A stretch of 64,000 nt of DNA from Streptomyces spirodelae (GCF_017676385.1 NZ_JAFFZN010000006.1:124001-188000), one strand, 5' to 3'. Counted from the first letter of the stretch, positions 23,005 through 32,503 are shown. Notes: generated by a model not told the origin, from the sequence alone. Program-made: numbers and translations.

Positions 23005-23939
23005 ACGGCACACCACCACCCGCGCCCGGTATCGCCGCGGCTCCCGCGGCTGAGGCCACCCGCGAGCTGCTCGCACAAGGCACCCTGACGGTGCGCGGGC
23101 AGATCAGGGCGGCCTCCAACGCCGTTCTGTTCGGCACCGTCGAACACGAGGGGCGCAGCCTCCCGTGCGTCTACAAGCCCGTGGCGGGCGAGCGTCCGCT
23201 GTGGGACTTCCCCGACGGCAACCTCGCCCAACGGGAGGTCGCCGCCTACGAGATCTCCCGCGCCACCGGCTGGGACCTGATACCGGCCACCGTGCTGCGC
23301 GACGGCCCGTACGGGCTCGGCATGTGCCAGGCGTGGATCGGCGAGCCACCGGACGCGGAGGCGGACGGCGAGGCGGACCCGGAGGCGGACGACGAGGAAG
23401 CGGCTGGGGCCGCTCCGGCCGCTGCGGCCGGGGACGACCCGGCGGCGGACGAGCCTGCGCCGCTGCTCGCGCTGGTCGACGGCGACGAACCCGGTGAGGG
23501 CTGGAAGGCGGTCGGCTTCGCTGAGGTGGGGGAGGGACGCACGGCACTGCTCGTACACGCCGACGACCCCCGGCTGCGCCGCCTGGCCGTACTCGACGCG
23601 GTGATCAACAACGGCGACCGCAAAGGCGGCCACCTGCTGCCACGCGCGGACGGCGCGCTCTACGCCATCGACCACGGCGTGACCTTCCATGTGGACGACA
23701 AGCTGCGCACTCTGCTGTGGGGCTGGGCGGGCGAGGAGCTGACCGGCGAGGCAGTCGAGGTCCTGCGGGCGCTGTCGGCCGCGCTGTCCCAGGACGTACC
23801 GCTGGCCGAGCGGCTCTCCGTGCTGCTGACCGGCGCCGAGGTGGACGCCGTACGCAAGCGGGTGGAGGCGCTGCTCAGCTCGGGACGGCACCCGCTGCCG
23901 AGCGGTGCGTGGCCCGCGATCCCCTGGCCACCCGTCTAG
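22968..23939 (+). CDS. SCO1664-family, PI3/4-kinase-like protein
   Basis: A 323-residue protein. ATG 22968 is chosen because GGAGG lies seven bases upstream, inside the DUF3090 gene. The fold is that of PI3/PI4-kinase-like and HipA-like enzymes. A conserved Lys lies in PCVYKPVAGERPLWDFP, a catalytic loop in VLDAVINNGDRKGGHLL and a metal-binding Asp in YAIDHGVTFH. An acidic Glu/Asp/Ala insertion of about 45 residues lies before the catalytic loop (about 120-165). Whether it phosphorylates protein, lipid or an inositol derivative is unknown; linkage to mycothiol synthesis makes an inositol-related substrate an attractive but untested idea. Confidence 0.85.
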   Translation: MSAPERIPPGRMNGTPPPAPGIAAAPAAEATRELLAQGTLTVRGQIRAASNAVLFGTVEHEGRSLPCVYKPVAGERPLWDFPDGNLAQREVAAYEISRATGWDLIPATVLRDGPYGLGMCQAWIGEPPDAEADGEADPEADDEEAAGAAPAAAAGDDPAADEPAPLLALVDGDEPGEGWKAVGFAEVGEGRTALLVHADDPRLRRLAVLDAVINNGDRKGGHLLPRADGALYAIDHGVTFHVDDKLRTLLWGWAGEELTGEAVEVLRALSAALSQDVPLAERLSVLLTGAEVDAVRKRVEALLSSGRHPLPSGAWPAIPWPPV

Positions 23940-24007
23940 CCCCGGACGGCCAGGCCGGGCGCCCCGATCGGCGCCCATCCGGCCGGATACGGAACACCAG
24001 TCCGGGT

Positions 24008-24013
24008 TAGGCT
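24008..24013 (+). promoter_or_regulatory. -10 box for leaderless start of mshC
   Basis: TAGGCT ends six bases before ATG 24020, predicting a transcript that begins at the start codon. No ribosome site is seen. Confidence 0.6.
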
Positions 24014-24019
24014 CAAGGC

Positions 24020-25249
24020 ATGCATGCCTGGCCCGCTACCGAGGTCCCCGTCCTGCCTGGGCAGGGCCGCGACCTCGACATCCACGACACCGCGACCGGT
24101 GGTCGAGTGACCCTCACCCCCGGCCCTGTCGCCCGTCTCTATGTGTGTGGGATCACCCCCTACGACGCCACGCACCTGGGACACGCGGCGACCTACAACG
24201 CGTTCGACCTCGTGCAGCGCGTGTGGCTCGACACCAAGCGCCAGGTTCACTACATACAGAACGTCACCGATGTGGATGATCCACTTCTGGAGCGGGCCAC
24301 CGCGACGAACATGGACTGGACGGCGCTCGCCGAGCGTGAAACCGCGCTCTTCCGCGAGGACATGACGGCCCTTCGGATGCTGCCGCCCAAGCACTACATC
24401 GGTGCCGTCGAGTCCATCCCGAAGATCGTCCCGCTGGTCGAACGGCTGCGCGACATGGGCGCGGCCTACGAACTCGAGGGCGACATCTACTTCTCCGTCG
24501 AATCCGACGCCCACTTCGGCGAGGTGTCGCGCTACGACGCCGAGACGATGCGGCTGCTGTCCGCCGAGCGCGGCGGCGACCCCGAGCGGCCCGGCAAGAA
24601 GAACCCGCTCGACCCGATGCTGTGGACGGCGGCCCGCGAGGGCGAGCCGCACTGGGACGGCGGCACTCTCGGCCCAGGGCGCCCCGGCTGGCACATCGAG
24701 TGCGTGGCCATCGCACTCGAACACCTGGGCATGGGCTTCGACATCCAGGGCGGCGGCTCCGACCTCGCCTTCCCGCACCATGAGATGGGCGCCTCGCACG
24801 CGCAGGCGCTGACCGGTGAGTTCCCCTTCGCACGGACCTATGTGCACGCCGGAATGGTCGGTCTGGACGGCGAGAAGATGTCCAAGTCCAAGGGCAATCT
24901 CGTCTTCGTCTCCCAGCTGCGGAAGGACGGCGTCGACCCGGCAGCCATCAGGCTCGCCCTGCTGGCGCACCACTACCGGGCCGACTGGGAGTACACCGAC
25001 GCGGTGCTGGCTCAGGCCAAGGAGCGGCTGGCCCGCTGGCGTTCGGCGGTCTCACGGCCTGACGGGCCGCCCGCCGAGTCCATGCTGGAGTCGGTACGGG
25101 TCGCTCTCGCCGACGACCTGGACACGCCTGCCGCGCTGGCGGCGGTCGACGCCTGGGTGGAGGAGCAGGCGACCCGGGGCGGCACCGACGAGGGAGCCCC
25201 TGGCCTGGCCTCCCGCACGGTGGACGCGCTGCTGGGCGTGGCCCTGTAA
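24020..25249 (+). CDS. mshC: Mycothiol ligase MshC
   Basis: A 409-residue cysteinyl-tRNA synthetase-like enzyme. It joins cysteine to glucosaminyl-inositol with ATP in mycothiol synthesis. The class I synthetase signatures are present: [19 protein letters not shown] (HIGH-type, with the zinc-binding Cys), WHIECVAIA and the KMSKSKGN loop near 290. The tRNA-binding C-terminal domain of true CysRS is absent, and the length fits MshC (about 410). It is the last gene of the phosphatase-DUF3090-kinase-like block but appears to have its own leaderless promoter. A shared terminator with PAC2 follows. Confidence 0.95.
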   Translation: MHAWPATEVPVLPGQGRDLDIHDTATGGRVTLTPGPVARLYVCGITPYDATHLGHAATYNAFDLVQRVWLDTKRQVHYIQNVTDVDDPLLERATATNMDWTALAERETALFREDMTALRMLPPKHYIGAVESIPKIVPLVERLRDMGAAYELEGDIYFSVESDAHFGEVSRYDAETMRLLSAERGGDPERPGKKNPLDPMLWTAAREGEPHWDGGTLGPGRPGWHIECVAIALEHLGMGFDIQGGGSDLAFPHHEMGASHAQALTGEFPFARTYVHAGMVGLDGEKMSKSKGNLVFVSQLRKDGVDPAAIRLALLAHHYRADWEYTDAVLAQAKERLARWRSAVSRPDGPPAESMLESVRVALADDLDTPAALAAVDAWVEEQATRGGTDEGAPGLASRTVDALLGVAL

Positions 25250-25255
25250 CGCCTG

Positions 25256-25287
25256 AGGGCTTGCCCCTCCGAAGGGGGGCGAGCCCT
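25256..25287. terminator. Bidirectional terminator between mshC and PAC2
   Basis: AGGGCT and AGCCCT arms plus GCCCC/GGGGGC form a long, slightly bulged stem around GAA. It lies between two converging genes and overlaps the PAC2 stop codon. Confidence 0.65.
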
Positions 25288-26266
25288 ACTCCTCGTCGGA
25301 GTCGTCAGGCCGCGGCGGCTCACCGCCGGGCTTCGGCGGGGGCGGTGGCTGTTGTCCCGGGTCCCGCAGATAGGGGGGAGCACCAGGCGCGGAGCCCCCC
25401 TCTGCGGAGCCGCTGCCGTCGCGGCGGCGCAGATAGCGCTCGAACTCCTTGGCGATCGCTTCCCCCGACGCCTCAGGCAGCTCAGCGGTGTCCCGCGCCT
25501 CCTCCAGCGACTGCACGTATTCGGCGACCTCGCTGTCCTCCGCCGCGAGCTGATCGACACCGATCTGCCACGCGCGGGCGTCCTCGGGCAGCTCACCCAT
25601 CGGAATCCGGATGCCCAGCAGGTCCTCCAGGCGGTTGAGGAGTGCGAGCGTCGCCTTCGGGTTGGGCGGCTGGGAGACGTAGTGCGGTACGGCCGCCCAC
25701 AGGCTGGCCGCCGGGACGCCCGCGTGGGTGCATGCCTCCTGGAGGATTCCGACGATGCCGGTGGGGCCCTCGTACCGGGACTCCTCCAGGTTCATCGTGC
25801 GGGCCAGATCGGAATCGGAGGTCACGCCGGTGACCGGAACCGGCCTGGTGTGCGGGGTGTCGCCGAGCAGCGCGCCCAGCACGACCACCAGCTCGACGCC
25901 CAACTCGTGCGCGAAGCCCAGGATCTCGTTGCAGAACGAGCGCCACCGCATGCTGGGCTCGATCCCGCGGACCAGCACCAGATCGCGCCGCTTCCCCTTG
26001 CCGTCGGCGTCCTCCACCCGGACGACGGACAGCCGTGTGGTCGGCCAGGTCACCTTGCGGACCCCGCCGTCCATGAAGACCTGCGGCCGGTTCACCTGGA
26101 AGTCGTAGTAGTCCTCCGCGTCCAGCGCGGCGAACACCTCGCCCTTCCACTCCCGCTCCAGGTGCGCGACCGCGGTGGAGGCAGCGTCTCCGGCGTCGTT
26201 CCACCCTTCGAACGCGGCCACCATGACTGGGTCGACCAGCTCGGGAACCCCCTCCAGCTCGATCAC
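25286..26266 (-). CDS. PAC2 family protein
   Basis: A 326-residue protein of the PAC2 (proteasome assembly chaperone 2-like) family: VMVAAFEGWNDAGDAAS near the start, LVRGIEPSMRWRSFCNEILG near 100 and VVVLGALLGDTPHTRPVPV near 130. The last 50 residues are Pro-rich and acidic. In eukaryotes the PAC2 fold assists proteasome assembly. Its bacterial role is not known, though actinobacterial copies occur near mshC rather than the proteasome genes. GTG 26266 is preceded by GGAGGAG with a 5-base spacer. No clear partner gene is on the same strand. Confidence 0.9.
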   Translation of the reverse strand: MIELEGVPELVDPVMVAAFEGWNDAGDAASTAVAHLEREWKGEVFAALDAEDYYDFQVNRPQVFMDGGVRKVTWPTTRLSVVRVEDADGKGKRRDLVLVRGIEPSMRWRSFCNEILGFAHELGVELVVVLGALLGDTPHTRPVPVTGVTSDSDLARTMNLEESRYEGPTGIVGILQEACTHAGVPAASLWAAVPHYVSQPPNPKATLALLNRLEDLLGIRIPMGELPEDARAWQIGVDQLAAEDSEVAEYVQSLEEARDTAELPEASGEAIAKEFERYLRRRDGSGSAEGGSAPGAPPYLRDPGQQPPPPPKPGGEPPRPDDSDEE

Positions 26267-26359
26267 CCAGCTCCTCCTTAACCTTGCTGTCGCCTGCCGC
26301 CGACCCCGCCGTCGGCCCCGCCCACGGACGGCTGCCGGTCGTTTCGTGCGGGGCCCAGC

Positions 26360-27103
26360 CTACGGCGTGCCGACACTCGCACCGCAGCCCCCGGACACTC
26401 CGCATCTGGAACCCGGCACCTGGCGCAGCGACTCCTCGACGCCGACGAGGTGCACGGTTGCCCAGGCGCGTGCGGCCTCGGTGTCGCCGGCGCGCAGTGC
26501 CGAGAGGATCTGCCGGTGCTCGTGCAGGGTGCGGCCGGCGGCGTCCGCCGGGCCGGGCCCTTGCCGGGACAGGTCCGGTGTGGTGGCTTCGGCCAGGCCG
26601 TCCAGCAGTGCGCACAGCGCGGAGTTGCCGGAGGCGGCCGCGATGCGGTGGTGGAACTCCAGGTCGGCGGCGACCAGTTCTTCCGCCGAGAGCCCCAGCG
26701 CGGGCGCGTCCAGCCGGAGCTCCAGCGCGTCCAGCCGGGACTCCAGCGCGTCCAGCTCCGCCACCGCGATCCGGGTTCCCGCCAGCGCTGTCGCCGTGGG
26801 CTCCAGGATGCGGCGTACGGTCCAGAGCTCCCCGGCGGTGTCGCCGCGCTGGAAGTCCAGCACGAAGCGCATGGCCTCCACCATGACCTGCGGGTCCAGG
26901 CTGGTCACATAGGTGCCGTCGCCCTGGCGTACGTCGAGTACGCGGATCAGCGCCAGCGCGCGCACCGCCTCGCGCAGCGAGTTGCGGGACAGGCCCAGTT
27001 CGGTGGCCAGCTCGCTCTCCTTGGGCAGCCGGTCACCGGGGCCGAGCGCCCCTGTGACGATCATCTCCTTGATCTTTCCGATCGCCTCATCGGTGACGGC
27101 CAT
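26360..27103 (-). CDS. FadR/GntR-family transcriptional regulator
   Basis: A 247-residue regulator. The winged helix-turn-helix is at residues about 5-70 (AIGKIKEMIVTGALGPGDRLP, SELATELGLSRNSLREAVRAL, VRQGDGTYV), and the helical FCD ligand-binding domain is at about 95-230 (RRILEPTATALA, DLEFHHRIAAASGN, HEHRQILSALRAGD). The ligand is unknown; FCD metal and carboxylate-binding residues are present (D..H.. and H). The frame is open far upstream, but ATG 27103 fits the family start. A G10 run (minus strand) lies eight bases before the start. The gene follows the GH18-like membrane protein by 56 bases and could be in its operon. Confidence 0.88.
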   Translation of the reverse strand: MAVTDEAIGKIKEMIVTGALGPGDRLPKESELATELGLSRNSLREAVRALALIRVLDVRQGDGTYVTSLDPQVMVEAMRFVLDFQRGDTAGELWTVRRILEPTATALAGTRIAVAELDALESRLDALELRLDAPALGLSAEELVAADLEFHHRIAAASGNSALCALLDGLAEATTPDLSRQGPGPADAAGRTLHEHRQILSALRAGDTEAARAWATVHLVGVEESLRQVPGSRCGVSGGCGASVGTP

Positions 27104-27110
27104 GTCGTCT

Positions 27111-27120
27111 CCCCCCCCCC
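27111..27120 (-). repeat. Homopolymer tract (C10/G10) before the FadR-type regulator
   Basis: Ten consecutive C on the plus strand read as G10 followed by AGACGAC-ATG in the mRNA of the regulator. The G-rich end is the only available ribosome-binding sequence. Slippage here could alter translation. Confidence 0.6.
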
Positions 27121-27159
27121 GGACGTCCGACGCTTGTGTGCCGGTCGAGCTGTGCTCGC

Positions 27160-28284
27160 TTACGATTCCGCCGGCGCGCACCAACCGCGCCGGTAGTCCT
27201 TCCAGTCCTGCTCCGTCGCCGCGAAGTCGACATAGAGAGCGACGCCGAACCGGCGGCGCCCCGGGTCCTCGCGTCCCAGGCCCAGCCGTACCCCGCGCAC
27301 CGCGGCCGCGGCGGTCTCCGCCGAGGCGTGGTGACCCATGTCGTCGGTGTGGTAGAAGGGCAGCCCCATCAGCACGTCCACCCGCGCGGGTGCCGCCTCC
27401 AGGGCCAGCGCGGTCTGCTGGGCCACGTAGCCGCCGTACAGACTCTCCGCCGGCAGCGCGGTGTCGTAGGACATCACCGCGATCTGGTCGACCCGGCGCG
27501 CCACCTTGCCGAAGAACTCCTGCGACCACCACTTGCCGTGCCCGGCCAGGGTGCCGGAGACGTGGTGCAGGCCCGGCAGCGGATCGATCTGGTGCGCGGC
27601 GACGGACAGCAGCCCGCCCCGCGCCCGCACGGCCGGGTGCAGCCTCTCCAGCAGCCGCAGATAGTCGCGGTCGTCCGAGCGGAGCGGCTCCAGATCGAAG
27701 TGCACCCCGTCGAAGCCGGCCTTCAGCACCTGCCGCGCGCTCGCCACCACCGCCCGTCGCGCAGCGCCGTCGGCGAGCCGGAGCCCGCCGCGCTCGCCCT
27801 CGTCGTAGACGAGCCGGTCGCCGAGCCACGCCTGGACACGTATCCCCGGAAGCTGCTTCTTGACCGCGCCCAGCAGCCACTTGGCGCGCGGGTACCGCTT
27901 CGCCGGGAGGGTGCCGTCGTGCTCCAGCGGACCGGTGTGGACGTACAGATCACGGATGCCGGTTCCCGCCAACCGCCGCTCGAGGGCCTTCAGATCGTCC
28001 TCGCCCCGGCGCCCGTCCACCCAGGCGTGCCCGAGCCAGATCGCGTCCCGCCCCCGGGTGTGCGCGTCCGCCCGCAACTCACCCGCGTAGGAGACCCGCA
28101 GCGCCGTCGCCGCACCCGCCGCCGGCAGCACCACGAGCACGACGAGCGCCACCGCGACCCAGCCCAGTATCCGCCGTGCACGCGTGCGCCCGGGCATCCG
28201 TATCCACGGCCGTCGCGTCGGACGCGGCCGTCTCGGTATCCGCAGCCGTGGTCCGCGTCGTTCCGGTCCATCCGCCCCATCCAT
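27160..28284 (-). CDS. Membrane-anchored GH18-like hydrolase fold protein
   Basis: A 374-residue protein. A basic N-terminal region (about 1-38, many Arg/Pro) precedes one transmembrane helix (ILGWVAVALVVLVVLPAAGAA, about 39-60). The outside part looks like a GH18-type TIM barrel. DLYVHTGPL marks an early strand, FDGVHFDLEPL near 210 matches the DxxDxDxE catalytic strand (the Glu would be the acid), and QIAVMSYDT near 270 and FYHTDDMG follow. It may cleave a glycan or be a non-catalytic relative. ATG 28284 lacks a ribosome site; ATG at the MPGRTRARR segment nearer the helix is an alternative. It is followed by the FadR-type regulator. Confidence 0.7.
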   Translation of the reverse strand: MDGADGPERRGPRLRIPRRPRPTRRPWIRMPGRTRARRILGWVAVALVVLVVLPAAGAATALRVSYAGELRADAHTRGRDAIWLGHAWVDGRRGEDDLKALERRLAGTGIRDLYVHTGPLEHDGTLPAKRYPRAKWLLGAVKKQLPGIRVQAWLGDRLVYDEGERGGLRLADGAARRAVVASARQVLKAGFDGVHFDLEPLRSDDRDYLRLLERLHPAVRARGGLLSVAAHQIDPLPGLHHVSGTLAGHGKWWSQEFFGKVARRVDQIAVMSYDTALPAESLYGGYVAQQTALALEAAPARVDVLMGLPFYHTDDMGHHASAETAAAAVRGVRLGLGREDPGRRRFGVALYVDFAATEQDWKDYRRGWCAPAES

Positions 28285-28322
28285 GGCCAGGACGGTGCCA
28301 TGGCGTTTGCTACGGAAGGGCG

Positions 28323-28356
28323 GTTCGGCACGGAGTCGTTACGGACGTTGCCGAAC
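28323..28356. repeat. Inverted repeat with GylR-like half sites
   Basis: Perfect 8-bp arms GTTCGGCA (28323-28330) and TGCCGAAC (28349-28356) around 18 bases. The arm matches the half site TTCGGCA of the candidate GylR operators upstream of gylR. It lies just upstream of the GH18-like gene and beyond the glpD terminator. Confidence 0.35.
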
Positions 28357-28374
28357 TGGTGATCGGTAAAGAGA

Positions 28375-28412
28375 GGTGGGGGCGTACGACGGAACCGTCG
28401 TACGCCCCCACC
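28375..28412 (-). terminator. Very strong terminator after glpD
   Basis: Perfect 18-bp arms (GGTGGGGGCGTACGACGG and its complement) separated by only AA, starting 33 bases after the glpD stop. It ends the gyl operon. Confidence 0.85.
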
Positions 28413-28444
28413 TTCGCCGGCTGTGCGGCTCGGCCGCCGGTGTG

Positions 28445-30052
28445 TCAGCCGCGCTGCTTGAGGACGTCCTCGATGCGGCCGCGGACCTCGTCGGTGTCCA
28501 GGCCGCGGATGGTCAGGGTGGTGCGGCGGCGGGCGACGTCGTCGACCGTCTCGGCCCACTCGTGGTCCCGGGCGTAGACGACCTGGGCCCAGATCTCCGG
28601 CCCGTCCGGGTGGATGCGCTCGCCCAGCGACGGGTCCTCGTTGACCAGTCGGGCGATGTCGAAGGAGAGCGAGCCGTAGTGGGTGGCCAGCTGGCGGGCG
28701 GTCAGCGGGTCCATGCGGACGCCCGGTTCGCGGTCGACCAGCAGCCGGTGCGCGACCGCGTTGGGGTTGGCGATGCCGGGCAACGGGGTGCGCCGCACCA
28801 GCTCCTTGACCGGAACGCTGTCCTCCGCCAAGGCGCCGCCGGGCAGCTTCTCCAGCTTGTTCATCACCGTGCGGCCGATGTGCCGGTAGGTGGTCCACTT
28901 GCCGCCGGCCACCGACAGCATGCCGCCCTTGCCCTCGGTGACGACGGTCTCGCGCTTGGCCGACTCCACGCCGCCGGGGCCGCCCGGCAGCACCCGCAGC
29001 CCGGCGAAGGCGTAGGTCATCAGGTCGCGGTTCAGATCGGTGTCCCGCACCGAGAACGCGGCCTCGTCCAGGATCTGCTGGATGTCGGCCTCGGTGGCGC
29101 GTACGTCGGCCGGGTCGCCTGTGTACTCCTCGTCCGTGGTGCCCAGCAGCAGCTGGTCCTCCCACGGCAGCGCGAAGGTGATGCGGTACTTGTCGATGGG
29201 GGTGGCCATCGCGGCCCGCCACGGCGACTTGCGCTTGAGTACCAGGTGGGCGCCCTTGGACAGCCGGATGGAGGGCGCCGAGCCGCTGTCCTCCATCCTG
29301 CGCAGGTGGTCGACCCAGGGCCCGGTCGCATTGAGCACCAGCCGCGCGTTGACGCCGAACTCCGTGCCGTCCGTGCGGTCCTTGAGCTCGGCGCCCGTGA
29401 CCCGGCCGCGGGTGAAGCGCAGCCCGGTGACCTCGGCATGGTTCAGGACCACGGCGCCCGACTCCACCGCGGCGCGGACGGTCATCACGGCCATCCGCGA
29501 GTCGTTCATCTGGTGGTCGCCGTAGACCGCGACAGCCTTGAGGTTGTCGGTGCGCAGCGCCGGGTTGTCGGCGGCGGCCTTGGCGGGGGAGATGACCCGG
29601 CCGACGCCGTCTCCGAAGGCGGACAGCGCCGAGTAGGCGAAGACGCCGGCGCCCAGCTTGGTGGCGCCGTGCGGGCCGCCCTTGTAGACGGGCAGGTAGA
29701 AGGTGAGCGGGTTGACCAGGTGGGGGGCCACGTCCTTGGCCAGCACGCGCCGCTCGTGGTGGTTCTCCGCGACGAGCTTGACCGCGCCGGTCTGCAGGTA
29801 GCGCAGGCCGCCGTGCACCAGCTTGGAGGACGCGGAGGAGGTGGCGCCGGCGAAGTCGCCGGCGTCCACCATGGCCACCCGCAGTCCCGACTGCGCCGCA
29901 TGCCAGGCCACCGAGGTGCCCAGGATGCCGCCGCCTATGACCAGGAGGTCGTACGTCGCGTTCGCGAGCAGCCCTCTGGTCTCTGCGCGGCCCGGGTTGC
30001 TGCCGGCAGTCGGGTGCGTCCCGAGGGTGGGGACGCTCTGCGAGGTGTTCAT
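28445..30052 (-). CDS. glpD: Glycerol-3-phosphate dehydrogenase
   Basis: A 535-residue FAD enzyme that oxidises glycerol 3-phosphate to dihydroxyacetone phosphate at the membrane. The FAD dinucleotide motif is LLVIGGGILGTSVA near 37, followed by the glycine- and serine-rich SSASSKLVHGGLRYLQ near 72. Mid-protein GlpD segments include LNATGPWVD, LPWEDQLLLGTTDEEYTG and LSVAGGKWTTYRHIG near 385. The C-terminal helical domain (about 410-530) completes a normal-length protein. Start ATG 30052 lies five bases after the glpK stop with GAGGAG inside the end of glpK, so the two are co-translated. This corresponds to the last enzyme of the gyl operon. Confidence 0.96.
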   Translation of the reverse strand: MNTSQSVPTLGTHPTAGSNPGRAETRGLLANATYDLLVIGGGILGTSVAWHAAQSGLRVAMVDAGDFAGATSSASSKLVHGGLRYLQTGAVKLVAENHHERRVLAKDVAPHLVNPLTFYLPVYKGGPHGATKLGAGVFAYSALSAFGDGVGRVISPAKAAADNPALRTDNLKAVAVYGDHQMNDSRMAVMTVRAAVESGAVVLNHAEVTGLRFTRGRVTGAELKDRTDGTEFGVNARLVLNATGPWVDHLRRMEDSGSAPSIRLSKGAHLVLKRKSPWRAAMATPIDKYRITFALPWEDQLLLGTTDEEYTGDPADVRATEADIQQILDEAAFSVRDTDLNRDLMTYAFAGLRVLPGGPGGVESAKRETVVTEGKGGMLSVAGGKWTTYRHIGRTVMNKLEKLPGGALAEDSVPVKELVRRTPLPGIANPNAVAHRLLVDREPGVRMDPLTARQLATHYGSLSFDIARLVNEDPSLGERIHPDGPEIWAQVVYARDHEWAETVDDVARRRTTLTIRGLDTDEVRGRIEDVLKQRG

Positions 30053-30057
30053 CTGAC

Positions 30058-31602
30058 TCAGTTCTCCTCTTCGATCCAGCCCATGGTCCGCTCCACGGCC
30101 TTGAGCCAGTTCCGGTATTCCCGCTCACGCGTGTCCGCGTCCATGCGGGGGGTCCATTCAGCGGCGCGCTTCCAGTTGGCCCGCAGCTCGTCGGTGTCCG
30201 ACCAGAAACCGACGGCCAGACCGGCCGCGTACGCCGCACCGAGACAGGTGGTCTCGGCAACCATCGGACGGACGACAGGCGCGTCCAGCACGTCCGAGAT
30301 GGTCTGCATCAGCAGGTTGTTGGCGGTCATACCGCCGTCCACCTTCAGGGCCGCCAGCTCGACGTCGGAGTCCTTCTGCATCGCGTCGACGATCTCCCTG
30401 GTCTGCCAGGCGGTCGCCTCCAGCACCGCGCGGGCCAGGTGCGCCTTGGTGACGTAGCGGGTCAGGCCCGCTATGACACCGCGGGCGTCCGAGCGCCAGT
30501 ACGGTGCGAACAGACCGGAGAACGCCGGGACGAAGTAGGCGCCGCCGTTGTCCTCGACGGAGCTGGCCAGCGTCTCGATCTCCGCAGCGCTGTTGATCAG
30601 CCCCATCTGGTCGCGCATCCACTGCACCAGCGAGCCGGTGACCGCGATGGAGCCCTCCAGCGCGAAGACCGGCTGCTGGTCGCCGATGCGGTAGCCGACC
30701 GTGGTGAGCAGTCCGTTGTAGGAGTTGACCGGCTCGTGGCCGGTGTTCATCAGCAGGAAGGTGCCGGTGCCGTAGGTGGACTTCGCCTCGCCCTGTGCGA
30801 AGCAGGTCTGGCCGAACAGCGCCGCCTGCTGGTCGCCCAGCGCGGAGGCGACGGGCAGCCCCGCCAGCTCACCGGTGGCCTCGCCGTACACCTCGGACGA
30901 GGACCGGATCTCGGGCAGCACCTCCATGGGGATGCCGATGGAGGCGCAGATCTTCTCGTCCCAGGCCATGGTGTGCAGGTTCATCAGCAGCGTGCGGGAG
31001 GCGTTGGTGACGTCGGTGACGTGCTTGCCCCCGTTGGGCCCGCCGGTCAGGTTCCAGATGACCCACGAGTCCATGGTGCCGAAGAGGATCTCGCCCCGCT
31101 CGGCGCGCTCCCGCAGCCCCTCGACGTTGTCCAGCAGCCAGCGGATCTTCGGCCCCGCGAAGTAGGACGCCAGCGGCAGTCCGGTCTCGCGGCGGAACCG
31201 GTCCTGGCCGACGTTGCGGCCCAGCTCCTTGCAGAGGGTGTCGGTACGGGTGTCCTGCCAGACGATGGCGTTGTGCACCGGCTTGCCGGTGGCCTTCTCC
31301 CACAGGACGGTGGTCTCGCGCTGGTTGGTGATACCCAGGGCCAGGACGTCACTCTTGGTGACTCCGGCCTTCTCCAGCGCGCCCGTGACCACCTGCTGGA
31401 CGTTGGTCCAGATCTCGGCGGCGTCGTGCTCGACCCAGCCCGGCTTCGGCAGGATCTGCTCGTGCTCCTTCTGGTCGACCGCCACGATCCGGCCGTCCTT
31501 GTCGAAGACGATGCAGCGGCTGGAGGTGGTGCCCTGGTCGATCGCGGCTATGAAGGGGCCGCCGCCGTGCGCGGAGGCGTGGGTGCCGTGGGTCTCGCTC
31601 AT
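30058..31602 (-). CDS. glpK: Glycerol kinase
   Basis: A 514-residue FGGY-family kinase converting glycerol to glycerol 3-phosphate with ATP. The FGGY N-terminal motif is [13 protein letters not shown] near 20. [16 protein letters not shown] near 95, the substrate-site WQDTRT, and the C-terminal [11 protein letters not shown] and [14 protein letters not shown] are intact. I start at ATG 31602 because GGGAG lies eight bases before it; an in-frame ATG eight codons upstream has no site. It sits between glpF (53-base gap) and glpD (5-base gap) in the glycerol operon. Confidence 0.97.
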   Translation of the reverse strand: MSETHGTHASAHGGGPFIAAIDQGTTSSRCIVFDKDGRIVAVDQKEHEQILPKPGWVEHDAAEIWTNVQQVVTGALEKAGVTKSDVLALGITNQRETTVLWEKATGKPVHNAIVWQDTRTDTLCKELGRNVGQDRFRRETGLPLASYFAGPKIRWLLDNVEGLRERAERGEILFGTMDSWVIWNLTGGPNGGKHVTDVTNASRTLLMNLHTMAWDEKICASIGIPMEVLPEIRSSSEVYGEATGELAGLPVASALGDQQAALFGQTCFAQGEAKSTYGTGTFLLMNTGHEPVNSYNGLLTTVGYRIGDQQPVFALEGSIAVTGSLVQWMRDQMGLINSAAEIETLASSVEDNGGAYFVPAFSGLFAPYWRSDARGVIAGLTRYVTKAHLARAVLEATAWQTREIVDAMQKDSDVELAALKVDGGMTANNLLMQTISDVLDAPVVRPMVAETTCLGAAYAAGLAVGFWSDTDELRANWKRAAEWTPRMDADTREREYRNWLKAVERTMGWIEEEN

Positions 31603-31655
31603 GGTGTGTGTGCTCCCTTGCGTCATCGGTTCGTCTCAGTGTGCGGGCGGACCGC

Positions 31656-32420
31656 TCATCCCCAGGCGAGGTTGTAGAGCCCGCCGGCGATGGCGGCGCC
31701 TGCCAGCGGGCCCACCACCGGCACCCAGGCGTAGCTCCAGTCGCTGCCGCCCTTGTTGGGCAGCGGCAGCAGCGAGTGGGTGATACGGGGACCGAGGTCT
31801 CGTGCCGGGTTGATGGCGTAGCCCGTGGGGCCGCCGAGCGAGAGACCGATACCGACGACGACCAGTGCGGTGATCAAGGCGCCCAGCTTGCCGAGACCGA
31901 CGGTCCCGTCGGCGTCCTTGACCAGGCCCTGGGTGAGGATCGCGAAGATCAGCACGAACGTGGCGATGACCTCCGTGAGGAAGTTCATCAGGTTGTGGCG
32001 CACCTCGGGGGAGGTGAAGAACACGCCGTGCACGGGCCCCGGATTCGCGTCCTTCAACTCGACCGCGTCCGGCTCGTGCAGTGTGGCCTGGAACTGGCTG
32101 TAGTAGGCGACCCACACCAGTACGGCACCGAGGATGGCACCCAGCAGCTCACTGCCCATGTAGAGCGGTACATCGCTCCAGGGAGTGTCGCCCTTGATGG
32201 CGAGGGCCAGGGTGACGGCCGGGTTGAGGTGGGCGCCGGACGGCTGGGCGATGTAGGCGCCGGTGAGGACCGCGAAGCCCCAGCCGAAGGCGATGGCGAC
32301 CCAGCCGGCCGCGAACGCCTTGGAACGCTTCAGATTGACTGCGGCCACTACGCCGCCACCGAGGAGGATCAGCACCATGGTGCCGGTGACCTCACTCGTG
32401 AAAATGTCGGAGCTGGACAC
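31656..32420 (-). CDS. glpF: Glycerol facilitator (aquaglyceroporin)
   Basis: A 254-residue MIP-family channel with six transmembrane helices. Both NPA boxes are present: [10 protein letters not shown] near 65 and [11 protein letters not shown] near 205, the Asp and Gly after the second NPA being typical of glycerol-conducting members. It lets glycerol diffuse in for phosphorylation by GlpK. GTG 32420 is used because GGAG lies eight bases upstream; the open frame further up is not protein-like. It is the first structural gene of the operon, 84 bases downstream of a candidate GylR operator. Confidence 0.95.
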   Translation of the reverse strand: MSSSDIFTSEVTGTMVLILLGGGVVAAVNLKRSKAFAAGWVAIAFGWGFAVLTGAYIAQPSGAHLNPAVTLALAIKGDTPWSDVPLYMGSELLGAILGAVLVWVAYYSQFQATLHEPDAVELKDANPGPVHGVFFTSPEVRHNLMNFLTEVIATFVLIFAILTQGLVKDADGTVGLGKLGALITALVVVGIGLSLGGPTGYAINPARDLGPRITHSLLPLPNKGGSDWSYAWVPVVGPLAGAAIAGGLYNLAWG

Positions 32421-32503
32421 CCGCGAGACTCCTTTGTCCTTTTGTCCTGGCTGCCTCCCGGCCGGGGGCGGGGAGGTGCGGCGGGCCGGTCGTTCGTCCG
32501 GTG

